A stretch of 57,266 nucleotides of DNA. Origin: Chloroflexota bacterium (lineage in GTDB: Bacteria > Chloroflexota > Dormibacteria > Dormibacterales > Dormibacteraceae). Positions 41,831-51,207 of this stretch are shown piece after piece. The position numbers and the translations under genes were made by a program. The stretch is taken from positions 1 to 57,266 of the forward strand of contig VBEF01000040.1 in the NCBI GenBank assembly GCA_005881275.1, read 5' to 3'. Below the pieces are notes generated by a model, which saw only the letters and a program-made list of their open reading frames with translations, was not told the origin of the DNA and did no database searches. Within the stretch, counting starts at the first letter, position 1, and every line of letters begins with the position of its first letter.

Positions 41831-42970
41831 ATGCCGCTGACGGGGATCCGCGTGCTCGACCTGACACGGCTCCTGCCGGGAGCCTACTGCACGCTCCTCC
41901 TGGCTGACATGGGCGCCGACGTGATCAAGATCGAAGAGCCCGGCGGCGGCGATTACATGCGGTGGACACCCCCGCTGGTCGATGGTCAAAGCGCCCTCTT
42001 CAACGCCATCAACCGGAACAAGCGGAGCGTGACGCTGGACCTCAAGTCGGAGGCCGGCCGCGATCTTCTGCTTCAACTCGTCGACGGCGCGGACGTGCTG
42101 GTCGAAGGCAACCGGCCCGGCGTCATGGGTCGGCTTGGTCTTGGCTGGGACGTTCTGCATTCGCGGAACGCGCGGCTGATCATGTGCTCCATCACCGGCT
42201 ACGGACAGGACGGGCCGTTTGCCTCGCGCGCGGGACACGACCTCAACTACATGGCCACGGCGGGCGCGCTTGGCCTCAACGGTGACCGAGAGGGTCCGCC
42301 GGTTCCGCTCTCGGTCCAGGTCGCCGACATCGGTGGAGGCGGACTGCAGCCGGCGGTCGCGATCCTGGGCGCCATCGTCGGAGTGCAGCGGGGAGGCGAG
42401 GGACGCTGGATCGATGCGTCGATGACCGACGGCGCCGTCAGCTGGCTGGCGATGGCATTCGCCACGCATGCGGGCGGCGAGACCGTCGCCCGCGGTGAGC
42501 AGCGCCTGGCCGGACGCTTTGCCTGCTATCGCGTCTACGCCTGCAAGGGGGGCGGATACTTCAGCGTGGCGGCGCTCGAGCCGAAGTTCTGGTCGGCGCT
42601 GTGCGGCGCACTCGAGCGGCCGGACCTCGTCGATCTGCAGTTTTCAGAAGACGACTCGGTCCATGTCGCGGTGGAGGAGATCTTCGCGTCGCGCACGCGC
42701 ATCGATTGGCAGCAAAAGCTGGCCGGGCTCGACGCCTGCTGCGAGCCCGTGCTCGACATCGACGAGGTCGCATCGCATCCGCAGATTGCGGCGCGGCGGC
42801 TGATCGAAACGCACGAGACGGGAGTGGAGGTGCGGCCCGCCGTCCGAATGAGCGAGGGCTGGCGCCGCCGCGCCGCGCCTCGCCTCGGCGAGCACACCGC
42901 TGAGATCCTCTCCGAGCTGGGGATAGAAGGCACGAAACTCGAGGAGTTGAAAACCTCCGGCGCTATCTAG
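41831..42970 (+). CDS. Class III CoA transferase / alpha-methylacyl-CoA racemase-like
   Basis: This 379-residue member of the CaiB/BaiF family starts MPLTGIRVLDLTRLLPGAYC and continues LLLADMGADVIKIEEPGGGD. The catalytic aspartate is in GHDLNYMATAGALG, and SITGYGQDGP is present. The strong LPGAYC start and GHDLNY resemble alpha-methylacyl-CoA racemases, though CoA transferase activity cannot be excluded. ATG at 41831 is chosen; CACAAT lies 10 bases upstream as a possible -10. It ends 8 bases inside the convergent coaE gene. The acyl-CoA pathway downstream is a plausible context. Confidence 0.88.
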   Translation: MPLTGIRVLDLTRLLPGAYCTLLLADMGADVIKIEEPGGGDYMRWTPPLVDGQSALFNAINRNKRSVTLDLKSEAGRDLLLQLVDGADVLVEGNRPGVMGRLGLGWDVLHSRNARLIMCSITGYGQDGPFASRAGHDLNYMATAGALGLNGDREGPPVPLSVQVADIGGGGLQPAVAILGAIVGVQRGGEGRWIDASMTDGAVSWLAMAFATHAGGETVARGEQRLAGRFACYRVYACKGGGYFSVAALEPKFWSALCGALERPDLVDLQFSEDDSVHVAVEEIFASRTRIDWQQKLAGLDACCEPVLDIDEVASHPQIAARRLIETHETGVEVRPAVRMSEGWRRRAAPRLGEHTAEILSELGIEGTKLEELKTSGAI

Positions 42971-43553
42971 TCAAAAGCGGCCAGAGATGTTGCAGCTGCT
43001 CGCGCGTCTCCTCGCGGGTCCCGCTGTTGTCGACGACGTGTTGGGCGCGGTCCCGCTTTTGATCGATCGGCATCTGCGCCGCGAGCATCGCCCGAGCGCG
43101 GTCCTCGGGCAGCCCCCTCTCCTGGACCAGCCGCCGCACCTGCAATTCCTCCGGCACATAAACAAACACAACGACGGGATAGATGCTCTCGAGTCCGCTC
43201 TCGTAAAGGAGAGGCACATCGTGGACAACGACCGAGGCCCCGTGCATCAAAGCCTCGGCTGTGCGCGCGGCCATCCATTCGCGCACGAGCGGATGCATGA
43301 TCGCGTTCAACTTCTGCCGCGCATCCGCATTGTTGAACACGAGCTCGCCCAACCGTGCGCGGTCGATGCGACCGTCGCGAATGTACTCCGGACCGAACTC
43401 GCCCTCGATCATGTCAAACGCGAGACTCCCCGGCTCGTACAGATCGTGGGTCGCCTGGTCGGCATCCAGGACCACCGCGCCAAGGTCGCGAAACATACCC
43501 GCCACCGTCGACTTCCCAGACCCCACGCCGCCGGTCAGCCCGATGAGCTTCAA
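42963..43553 (-). CDS. coaE: Dephospho-CoA kinase
   Basis: This 196-residue P-loop kinase makes the last step of coenzyme A synthesis. Walker A is LTGGVGSGKSTVA; VVLDADQATHDLY, IMHPLVREWM and HDVPLLYESGLE are the family's substrate motifs, and NSGTREETREQL ends the protein. Length is normal. It is divergent from the FixC-like gene with 24 bases between starts and overlaps the CoA transferase end by 8 bases. Confidence 0.94.
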   Translation of the reverse strand: MKLIGLTGGVGSGKSTVAGMFRDLGAVVLDADQATHDLYEPGSLAFDMIEGEFGPEYIRDGRIDRARLGELVFNNADARQKLNAIMHPLVREWMAARTAEALMHGASVVVHDVPLLYESGLESIYPVVVFVYVPEELQVRRLVQERGLPEDRARAMLAAQMPIDQKRDRAQHVVDNSGTREETREQLQHLWPLLTR

Positions 43554-43577
43554 TTTGCCAAATGGGCTGTGACATCG

Positions 43578-44891
43578 ATGGCTGACGAGGAGAAGTTCGA
43601 CGCGGTCGTGGTCGGCGCCGGACCGGCCGGCACCGCGGCAGCGATCACGATGGCCAAGGCCGGTCTACAGGTGGCGCTCCTCGAGCGCGGCGCGAAGCCC
43701 GGGTCGAAAAACGTGATGGGCGGCATCCTGTACAACCACTACCTCGAAGAGATCGTAGGCGACGACTGGAAGCAGGCTCCGCTGGAGCGGCCGATCATCG
43801 AGGAGCGACGGTGGCTGATGACGCCGGATGCCGCCATCAGCTTCGACTACAAGAACATCCGCAACCGCGCCCATCCGCACTCCTACTCCGTGCTGCGCGC
43901 GCGTTTTGACGCATGGTTTGCCGAGCAGGCCGAGAAGGCGGGCGCGTTGGTGGTGCCGGAGACGGTGGTCGACCGTTTGATCGTCAAAAACAGTCGCGTG
44001 ATCGGCGTTGGCACTGGACGCGGCGACGACGTCTACGCCGACGTCGTCATCGTGTGCGAGGGCATCGGACTCGGCACCGGCCTGCTCGAGCGGACAGTGA
44101 TAAACGGAACGCCTCTGCGGCGGAAGCTGCGACCCAACGAAGTCGCGATGGCGGTCAAGGAGATCATGCAGCTCGATCCAGGCCTCATCGAGGAGCGGTT
44201 CAACTGCGAGTCTGGCGAGGGTTGCACGGTGGAGTGCTTCGGCGATTCGACGATGGGCATGTCCGGTTTCATGTTCATCTACACGAACCACGACACCCTG
44301 TCGGTTGGAGGCGGCGCGCTGCTGAGCGAGTTCAACAAGACGCTGCGCACGCCGAACGATCTGATGGAGCACTTCAAGCAGCACCCGGCGGTAAAACCTC
44401 TGCTCCGAGGCGCGGAGACGGTCGAATATCTGGCGCACCTCATCCCCGAAGGCGGCTATCGCGGCATCCCCAAGGTCTACGGTTCGGGTTATCTCGTCTG
44501 CGGCGATGCGGCGATGCTTTCCAACCCGGTCCATCGCGAAGGCTCGAACCTGGCCATGGAGTCGGGCCGGCTAGCGGGAGAAACGGTGATCCGCTGCAAG
44601 GAGCTGGAAGACTTCTCGGAGACGAGGCTGGCCGAGTACCGGGGAAGGCTCGACCACTCCTGGATCATGGCCGACATGAAGAAGTACGACAAAGCGGTGC
44701 CGCTGCTCGAGCACAACCCTCAGATGCTCACCAAGTACCCCCAGGTGCTGGATCGGGCCCTCGACGAATTCTTCCGCGTCGACGGAAAGTCGAAGTGGGC
44801 CAAGCAGAACAACATCCTCAAGATGCTGCGCAAAGAGGGTTTGTTCAGGATGGGATGGGACACGTTCAAAGCCTTATGGGCGATGAAGTGA
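43578..44891 (+). CDS. fixC: FixC-like electron-transfer flavoprotein dehydrogenase
   Basis: The 437-residue FAD protein starts with the dinucleotide fold VVVGAGPAGTAAAITMAKAG and has GSKNVMGGILYNHYLEE, typical of FixC-type ETF-quinone oxidoreductases. GDAAMLSNPVHREGSNLAM is the second FAD-binding motif. It would pass electrons from an electron-transfer flavoprotein to quinone, perhaps menaquinone made by the men genes. The usual partners fixA, fixB and fixX are not in the window. ATG at 43578 is chosen; the frame upstream shadows coaE. It is coupled to the next hydrolase by GTGA. Confidence 0.87.
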   Translation: MADEEKFDAVVVGAGPAGTAAAITMAKAGLQVALLERGAKPGSKNVMGGILYNHYLEEIVGDDWKQAPLERPIIEERRWLMTPDAAISFDYKNIRNRAHPHSYSVLRARFDAWFAEQAEKAGALVVPETVVDRLIVKNSRVIGVGTGRGDDVYADVVIVCEGIGLGTGLLERTVINGTPLRRKLRPNEVAMAVKEIMQLDPGLIEERFNCESGEGCTVECFGDSTMGMSGFMFIYTNHDTLSVGGGALLSEFNKTLRTPNDLMEHFKQHPAVKPLLRGAETVEYLAHLIPEGGYRGIPKVYGSGYLVCGDAAMLSNPVHREGSNLAMESGRLAGETVIRCKELEDFSETRLAEYRGRLDHSWIMADMKKYDKAVPLLEHNPQMLTKYPQVLDRALDEFFRVDGKSKWAKQNNILKMLRKEGLFRMGWDTFKALWAMK

Positions 44892-45784
44892 AGAGACTAT
44901 TGGCGACCGAGGACGGTCTGGCCTACGAAGACGGCGTGCTCACGCTGCCCGATGGACGCGAGCTCACGTGGCGGTGGTGGGGGGATCCGGACGGCATTCC
45001 TGTCTTCCGGATCCAGGGCACCCCATCCTCACGCCTGCAGCGCAACCATGATCCGAGCGTTCAGCGGGACCTCGGCGTCAGGTATCTGATGGCGGATCGG
45101 CCGGGGTTCGGCGGATCCACGCGCAAACCCGAACGCGGCATCGCGGACCTGGCGGACGATCTCGCGGCGCTGCTGGACCATCACGGCATCGATCGCATCC
45201 CAGCGATGGGCACGAGCGGCGGCGGGCCGCATGTGCTTGCCCTTGCCGCGCGACACCCGGCAAGGGTATCGGCGATCACCGTGGTCGTCGGCGCCAGTCC
45301 CCTGGCGCCAGACGAGGTGGCCCACCTTGTCGGGGTGAATGCGCAGGGCTACGCCCTCGCGGAGCAGGGCTGGCAAGAGCTCCACGACTTTCTGGCCCAG
45401 GTTCGCGTTCGGCTGCTGAGCGACGAAGGCATGCCGGGGGTGCTGAGTGATGCACCGGCGACAGACAGAGCCCTGATGGAAGACCCCGCCTGGCAGCGCA
45501 TGTCGCGCGGCAATCTCGCCGAAGCGCTCAAGCAAGGGGCCGAGGGATGGACCGACGAGTCGATGGCCATGCACCGCGATTGGGACTTTGATCCAGGGCA
45601 GGTTCGGACTCGCGTTACATGGTGGCACGGCGACGACGATATGAATGCGCCACTCTCAGCGGCCCGCCGCGTCGCGGAGCGCATTCCCAAGGTCGACCTG
45701 CGCGTGTGGCACGGCGAGGGACACTTTGTGTCGGTCACGCACGACAGGGAGATCGTCCAGGAGCTGCTGGACCGGTCTACTTAG
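44888..45784 (+). CDS. Alpha/beta hydrolase
   Basis: The 298-residue alpha/beta hydrolase has the nucleophile elbow GTSGGGPHVLALA (serine), acid in HGDDDMNAPL and histidine in WHGEGHFVSV. GTG at 44888 overlaps the fixC stop as GTGA. ATG at 44876 is an alternative that adds four residues. The family is broad (lipases, esterases, dehalogenase-like enzymes), so no substrate is proposed. The last 8 bases overlap the convergent sulfite-oxidase-like gene. Confidence 0.83.
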   Translation: MKRLLATEDGLAYEDGVLTLPDGRELTWRWWGDPDGIPVFRIQGTPSSRLQRNHDPSVQRDLGVRYLMADRPGFGGSTRKPERGIADLADDLAALLDHHGIDRIPAMGTSGGGPHVLALAARHPARVSAITVVVGASPLAPDEVAHLVGVNAQGYALAEQGWQELHDFLAQVRVRLLSDEGMPGVLSDAPATDRALMEDPAWQRMSRGNLAEALKQGAEGWTDESMAMHRDWDFDPGQVRTRVTWWHGDDDMNAPLSAARRVAERIPKVDLRVWHGEGHFVSVTHDREIVQELLDRST

Positions 45785-47267
45785 AGATGCTTACCTGCAC
45801 CGAGTGGTAGCCGCTCGCCCCGCTCGGGTAGCTCGGTGCGCTGGTTGAGTCCTGAACCTTACCCCCGCCGTCGGTCGCCCGCACCGTGAGCTGGTAAGAA
45901 CCCTCCTTCGCCGGTGTCCAGGTCGCTCGCCACAGAACCCACGTCAAAGGTGAGAGCGGCTGGTCGAACCGTGCGAGGTCCCAGCTGGATCCGCCGTTGG
46001 TCGTGTACTCCACCTTGGCGATGCCCCGCGTCCCGGCAAAAGCAACGCCGCCGATCTCCAGCGCGCCGATTTTGAGGATGTCGCCGTCGCGCGGCACGTC
46101 GAACCGCGCGGTCGTCTTGACCACGGCGTTGTGGTCCCAGCCCTGCTGCTCCCAGTAACCCCTGGCCTCCTGGTCGACGAGCTCGATGCTCTCCAGCCAC
46201 TTCGGGCCCTTCATGCCGTAATGGCCTGGAATCAGGATGCGCGCGGGGAAGCCGTGATTCATCGGGAGCGGCGCACCGTCGAGCTCGTACGCGACGAGGA
46301 TTTCCGGCGCGCCCTGGATCAATTTGTAGGGCAGGCTCTCCGTGTATCCGTCGCGCGCCCGAAACGCGACCCAGGTTCCCCTCGACTGCGGTGACGCCAT
46401 CGCGAGCAGGTCGCGCAGGCGGACGCCGCGGAACGAGCCGGTGCTCATGAGCTCGCCGCCGACATTGTTGCTGATGCACTCGAGAGTCACCAGCTCGTCG
46501 GCGGCGGTAAGCCCGCGCAGCTCGCCGAGCGACAGGTTCATGGAGCGGTCGACCAGTCCGCCAACCCGGAGCTGCCAGGTCTGTCCGTCCACAACCGGAT
46601 CTCCGAAGTTTTTCGAAACCACGTAGAAGTTCTGGACCGGGGTGATCGCAGGGGAGATCCCCCGCATGCCGGACTCAGGGGCCTTGAAGATCGCCTGGTA
46701 CCAGTCAGGCAGAAGGCGGAGGCCCAGCGCTCCGAGGCTGACTGCACCGATGGCGAGCGGCACCGCGCTGAGCAGCCGTCGGCGGCCCGGGTCCAGCCCT
46801 GGCGCCGGCTGCTCGCCGTACTGGAGAACCACGGCGTAAATGGCGAACAGCGCCATCCAGATCAAAGGAGTCGCGGGTCCGTCGTTGAGTCCGAGCCAAC
46901 CCGATCCGCCGAGCGGCAGCAGCGCGGCGGCGACCACGACCCAACCGATTGCCGCGAATGCGAAAGGCACATACCGCGAGGTCCACCGAAGGCCGGCCAC
47001 CGAGTTGGCCGCGCCAAGCGCTCCTAGCGCGAGGACCATCAAGACGATGAGGCCGAGCTCCTCCACCACCTTGCCCGCGTGCTGCAGGGTGTCGATCAGA
47101 AAGCCGAAGACGAAGCCGGGCATGATCGAGAGCAGTGGTTCGTTGAGAAGCTGCGGCAGCGGACGCAGTCCCAGGAAAGCGCCCGCGTAGTACATGAGCC
47201 CCACGAGAGCCAGGCCGGCGACGACTCCCCAGCCGAAACCATGGAGTGCCGCTTCCCGTCTCGTCAT
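45777..47267 (-). CDS. Membrane-anchored sulfite-oxidase-like molybdoenzyme
   Basis: The 496-residue protein has an N-terminal membrane region with about five segments (10-33, 46-62, 70-92, 102-120, 132-150, with a further one at 165-185). A sulfite oxidase-type Mo-cofactor domain follows. Cys264 in TLECISNN is the molybdenum ligand. It also has FPARILIPGHYGMKGPKWL and KVEYTTNGGSSWDLARF, and ends with the dimerisation domain. The catalytic part faces outward by family analogy. It may act as a sulfite or methionine-sulfoxide-type reductase/oxidase. It needs the same cofactor family as cox, though in another form. Confidence 0.87.
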   Translation of the reverse strand: MTRREAALHGFGWGVVAGLALVGLMYYAGAFLGLRPLPQLLNEPLLSIMPGFVFGFLIDTLQHAGKVVEELGLIVLMVLALGALGAANSVAGLRWTSRYVPFAFAAIGWVVVAAALLPLGGSGWLGLNDGPATPLIWMALFAIYAVVLQYGEQPAPGLDPGRRRLLSAVPLAIGAVSLGALGLRLLPDWYQAIFKAPESGMRGISPAITPVQNFYVVSKNFGDPVVDGQTWQLRVGGLVDRSMNLSLGELRGLTAADELVTLECISNNVGGELMSTGSFRGVRLRDLLAMASPQSRGTWVAFRARDGYTESLPYKLIQGAPEILVAYELDGAPLPMNHGFPARILIPGHYGMKGPKWLESIELVDQEARGYWEQQGWDHNAVVKTTARFDVPRDGDILKIGALEIGGVAFAGTRGIAKVEYTTNGGSSWDLARFDQPLSPLTWVLWRATWTPAKEGSYQLTVRATDGGGKVQDSTSAPSYPSGASGYHSVQVSISK

Positions 47268-47329
47268 CCTGACACCTGCAACATCGATCTTTGCCGCCTT
47301 CGTTTACCAGGGAAAGGTACGCGGGAACT

Positions 47330-47347
47330 GTAGAAAATCGGTTCTAC
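47330..47347. promoter_or_regulatory. Dyad upstream of the peptidase-FHA gene
   Basis: GTAGAA (47330-47335) and TTCTAC (47342-47347) are inverted copies 6 bases apart. TAGCAT at 47351-47356 is a possible -10, 12 bases before the ATG at 47369. This could be the promoter of the fused peptidase gene with an operator. Evidence is by pattern only. Confidence 0.3.
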
Positions 47348-47368
47348 TGGTAGCATCCTCCGGTCGGT

Positions 47369-50300
47369 ATGGCTGCCCCGCTAACCGCCGAAGATCTCTA
47401 CCGCTTTCGTTGGATCGACCATGTTCGCCTGAGCCCAGACGGCGAGCGGGTCGCATATCAGGTCGGCTGGGCGGACGCGAGCTCCCGGCAGAACCGCAGC
47501 CGGATCGTGGTCCGCCGTTTGCTCGACCCGGAGCCGATCGGAGCGACTGGAGGCGCGCAGCGAGACCACTCCCCCGAATGGGCTCCCGACGGCCGCAAGC
47601 TCGCGTTCCTGAGCAAGAGCGGGGCCGCAGACCAGCTCTTCGTTCTAGACATCACAACCGGCGGGACCGCTCAGCAGCTGAGCGCGGTGCCGGAGGGCGC
47701 CTCGGCGCCGAAGTGGTCTCCTGACGGCAGCCGCGTCGCGTTCATCGGCACGGTCCAATCGGACCCTGAGGCGGTGGTGGACGATCCGCGGCCCCCGGAA
47801 GGCCGGGAGCAGCTCCGCCGGCCGCCCGTTGCCCGGGTCGTGCGCCGGCTCGACTACAAGCACGACGGCCTAGGTTACGTCGACGGCCGCTATCACCACC
47901 TGTTCGTCGTCTCCGTATCCGGCGGCGAGGCCAAACAGCTGACGAGCGGCGCCTGGGACGTCACGGACTTCGACTGGTCGCCTGACGGCACGCGACTGGT
48001 GGTGGCCGGCAACGCCGAACCCGGCTCCGACCTGCAGCGCGAGCTCAACCTGTACCTCGTCGACCTCGGTGGCACCCGGGTGCGTCTCGGGGGAGGCTTT
48101 TACCTCAGCTCGCCCATATGGTCGCCCAAGGGAGACCAGATCGCTTTCATCGCGCCCAACGGGCTCGACGTCGGCCTGCTGGAGCGGCTCTGGGTCGTGC
48201 CGTTGTCCGGGGGCGGCCCACACTGCCTGACCGCCAGCTTCGACCTGGCTGTCACCGACTCGGTCATCAACGACATGCGGGCGGGCCACGCGACCAGGAT
48301 CCGCTGGGACGCTGCGGGTCAGCGCATCTACTTCCTGGCTAGCGGACCCGGCGTGACATCCGTCCAGTCTGTGGACCTCGAAGGCAATCTGCGTGAGGAG
48401 GCCGGCGGACAGCGACGAATCTATGACTTCGACACCGCCTCGGGGGTGCTGGCGTTCTGCGCCTCGGATGCGCGTGATCCGGGTGAGCTCTTCATGCTCG
48501 CGCACGGTGCCGAGGCTCGGGTCACGGACTTGAATCCGTGGCTGCACGACCGCTACATCGCCGAGCCTGAGCAGCACTACTTCACAGCTCCTGACGGATG
48601 GAAGCTCGAGGGATGGGTGCTCAAGCCGCCGGGACACGACCCAGGCCGGCTGCACCCGGCGGTGCTCGAGATCCACGGCGGACCGCACGCCCAGTACGGA
48701 TGGACCTTTTTCCACGAGCTGCAGATCCTGGCGGGCATGGGATTCGTCGTCTTCTACATGAACCCGCGCGGCTCCGACGGCTACGGGGAGCGTTTCCGGC
48801 GCGAGGTCGTGCGCGATTGGGCCGGCAAGGACTACATCGACATCATGAGCTCGCTCGACCAGGTCATCGAGCGCACCGGCTACATCGACACCAAGCGTCT
48901 GGGAGTGGGCGGCGGCTCGTATGGCGGCTACATGACCAACTGGATCATCGGCCACACGGATCGCTTCGGCGCCGCGGTGGCAATGCGTTCGATATCCAAC
49001 CTGGTGAGCGAGTACTCGCAGCACGACATCGTGCTCTGGGGCATGCTCCAGATGGGGCCACCGCCGTGGCCGGACCTCGACGAGCTGTGGCGCAGGTCAC
49101 CGATCCGATACGTGCAGAACATGCACACCCCGCTGCTGCTGACCGCGGGCGAGATGGACCTTCGCTGCGCGATGTCGCAGTCGGAGGAGCTGTTTGGTGC
49201 GATGCGACTGTTGGGCAAGACGGTCGAGCTCGTCCGCTTTCCGGAGGAATCGCACGATCTCTCACGCAACGGACGGCCCGACAGGCGCGTCGAGCGCCTG
49301 CGCCGGATTGGGGCCTGGTTCGAGCGCTACCTCGGCACCGCCCCAGTGGATCGAGCCGCCCCTGAGGAGGAGACGCAAATCCTCCCTGTGCCGGCTGAAG
49401 CGTCGCGGGAGTGGGCCAAGACCGTCGCCATCACGTCGAGGCCGCCTGAGCCCGCTCCGGTACTGGACTCCGGAGCCATCGCAGTCGAGCCCGAGGTGAT
49501 TCAGCCTTCGGTGCCCGATTTCGCGACGGCCGAGGCGCCGATCGTCGAGCCTGAAGCCCTGCCCGATCTGCCCGTTCCCGGCGATGTGGCCGACGAATCG
49601 GCTGCGGAGCTGGAGGCCCAACCCGCTCCCCCGGTGGCGGAAGCGGCGCCTGCGCAAGAGGTCGACCTGGAGCCGCCACCCCAACCGGAAACCGAGCCGG
49701 CATACGAGGCCGATGCGGTTGAACCGCTCATCGCCCGGGCTGAAACGGAAGTTACGGAAGCGGAGCCGGTGGCGGCTGAAAGCGAGCCGGAACCAGCCGA
49801 GGCCGAGCCGATGGTCGCTGAAGCCGAACCGGAACTTATGGAAGCGGAGCCGCTGGCGGCTGAACCGGAACCTGTGATGTCTGCGACAGAGCCGGAGCTG
49901 ACGGCCTTCGACGAGCCCGCGGAGCAGCCGACGCCAGCCCCTCCTCCGGAGCCCGAGCCCGAGCCCGAGCTCGAGCCGGCCGCCTCGCTGGCTGAGGCTC
50001 GCCCGCCGGAGCCGGCGTCCGAACCCGAGCCCGAGCCCGAGCCCGTCGCCGAGCTCGAGCCGGAGGCCGATGTGAGATCCACTCTGGTGGCCTGGCCTTC
50101 CAGCTCGCCCCCGGCCGCCTCCGGCAACGGCTCGCGCACCGACCCAGGATCGTTCGAGGAGGCCACCTCGGTGATCCCGGCCTGGCGGCAAACCGACCCC
50201 AATGCGGACCCGAGGCGCACCGTGTCGCTCCAGGCGATGCCGCCGGAGCAGATCGCGTTGGGCTCGGGCTTCGCCGCTCTCCTGACTTTTGAGTCGGGAC

Positions 50301-50563
50301 CGTTCTCGGGACGGATCGTTGCGCTGCCGAACCAGATGGTCAGCATCGGTCGCGCACCGGACAACGATGTGGTGGTCGGCGACCCTGCCACCTCAGGCCA
50401 TCACGGCCGGATCGAGGTCCGTTACGGATCGTTCTGGATCAGCGACCTCGGGAGCACAAACGGAACGCAGGTCAACGGCGAGCCTGTGATCGAGAAGCAG
50501 CTTTCCGATGGCGACTTGATCGCCATCGGTCAGAACGCGCTTCGCTTCACGCTCGAGGCGTAA
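47369..50563 (+). CDS. S9 (acylaminoacyl) peptidase fused to a C-terminal FHA domain
   Basis: The 1064-residue protein has three parts. Residues 1-370 are a beta-propeller with repeated SPDGxRVAF units. Residues 400-655 are the prolyl-oligopeptidase catalytic domain with Ser517 (GGGSYGGYMTNW), Asp597 (GEMDLRCAMS) and His629 (EESHDLSRNGRP). A 300-residue linker rich in glutamate, proline and alanine follows. An FHA domain ends the protein (about 970-1064: VSIGRAPDNDVVVGD, SGHHGRI, DLGSTNGTQVNG). FHA binds phosphothreonine peptides, so the enzyme could be controlled by, or recruited to, Ser/Thr kinase targets. The fusion is unusual. One unbroken frame covers all parts. Confidence 0.9.
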   Translation: MAAPLTAEDLYRFRWIDHVRLSPDGERVAYQVGWADASSRQNRSRIVVRRLLDPEPIGATGGAQRDHSPEWAPDGRKLAFLSKSGAADQLFVLDITTGGTAQQLSAVPEGASAPKWSPDGSRVAFIGTVQSDPEAVVDDPRPPEGREQLRRPPVARVVRRLDYKHDGLGYVDGRYHHLFVVSVSGGEAKQLTSGAWDVTDFDWSPDGTRLVVAGNAEPGSDLQRELNLYLVDLGGTRVRLGGGFYLSSPIWSPKGDQIAFIAPNGLDVGLLERLWVVPLSGGGPHCLTASFDLAVTDSVINDMRAGHATRIRWDAAGQRIYFLASGPGVTSVQSVDLEGNLREEAGGQRRIYDFDTASGVLAFCASDARDPGELFMLAHGAEARVTDLNPWLHDRYIAEPEQHYFTAPDGWKLEGWVLKPPGHDPGRLHPAVLEIHGGPHAQYGWTFFHELQILAGMGFVVFYMNPRGSDGYGERFRREVVRDWAGKDYIDIMSSLDQVIERTGYIDTKRLGVGGGSYGGYMTNWIIGHTDRFGAAVAMRSISNLVSEYSQHDIVLWGMLQMGPPPWPDLDELWRRSPIRYVQNMHTPLLLTAGEMDLRCAMSQSEELFGAMRLLGKTVELVRFPEESHDLSRNGRPDRRVERLRRIGAWFERYLGTAPVDRAAPEEETQILPVPAEASREWAKTVAITSRPPEPAPVLDSGAIAVEPEVIQPSVPDFATAEAPIVEPEALPDLPVPGDVADESAAELEAQPAPPVAEAAPAQEVDLEPPPQPETEPAYEADAVEPLIARAETEVTEAEPVAAESEPEPAEAEPMVAEAEPELMEAEPLAAEPEPVMSATEPELTAFDEPAEQPTPAPPPEPEPEPELEPAASLAEARPPEPASEPEPEPEPVAELEPEADVRSTLVAWPSSSPPAASGNGSRTDPGSFEEATSVIPAWRQTDPNADPRRTVSLQAMPPEQIALGSGFAALLTFESGPFSGRIVALPNQMVSIGRAPDNDVVVGDPATSGHHGRIEVRYGSFWISDLGSTNGTQVNGEPVIEKQLSDGDLIAIGQNALRFTLEA

Positions 50564-51134
50564 CGACCCCGCGGGAGCGCAGCGCCTGAAGCAGCACGTC
50601 GTATTCGCCCATATGCCGTCTGATGTGAGCTCCGCAAGGCCGGGCGAGGATCTGCCAGGTAGGCAACCCGTTCAAGTCGGCGACCTCTGCCCATACAGAG
50701 GGATCCAGGTATCCCGGCCGTCCTGCCTGGTTCGCCTTCATCGGAGGAACCGCGTCAAGGGTCTGATCGTTCTGGCGCGCGAACCATTCTCCGACCTCGA
50801 TCTTGACCTCGCCCAGGTACAGAGCCACGTCGGTACGAGAGGTCGAATCGACGACCCTGTCCGCGAGCGCGTCCGGAATCCCTGCCCCATAACACGCCTC
50901 TGGCGCAAAACGCTCCCTCCACTCGGCTCGATCGGCGACCTCAGGAACGCCCTGGAAGGCGCAGTGGACCGTCCAATCGATGATCCGGGCGCAGTGCCAG
51001 AGGATGAATCCCAGCTTGCTCGTTCCGGGCAGGGCGCGCTGGCCCCATTCCTCATCGGTCATCGCTTCGAGTCGCTCCTGGAGCATGTTGAATGACCCGT
51101 TCAGCAGCATCTGGATTACAGCGGTCCCGTTCAT
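50547..51134 (-). CDS. DinB-superfamily protein
   Basis: The protein is about 195 residues and belongs to the DinB/mycothiol-dependent four-helix fold. NGTAVIQMLLNGSFNMLQER, GFILWHCARIIDWTVH and HIRRHMGEYDVLLQALR carry the helix and histidine patterns of the metal site. Start is uncertain: ATG at 51134 gives the compact domain, while ATG at 51209 adds 25 residues but overlaps the SCP2 start codon. The function is unknown, with thiol-dependent or metal-dependent enzymes being the usual relatives. The stop overlaps the peptidase-FHA end by 17 bases. Confidence 0.75.
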   Translation of the reverse strand: MNGTAVIQMLLNGSFNMLQERLEAMTDEEWGQRALPGTSKLGFILWHCARIIDWTVHCAFQGVPEVADRAEWRERFAPEACYGAGIPDALADRVVDSTSRTDVALYLGEVKIEVGEWFARQNDQTLDAVPPMKANQAGRPGYLDPSVWAEVADLNGLPTWQILARPCGAHIRRHMGEYDVLLQALRSRGVVTPRA

Positions 51135-51207
51135 CTCGAGGCCATCGTAATCCGCGGGATAGGTAACCTTCACTGCCAGCGGTTCCTGCACGGCTAGGAG
51201 GTCGAAC

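Noticed and set aside
49940..50280. Separate FHA gene starting after the acidic linker
   Set aside because: No start codon with a ribosome binding site precedes the FHA domain, and the linker is in frame and compositionally continuous.
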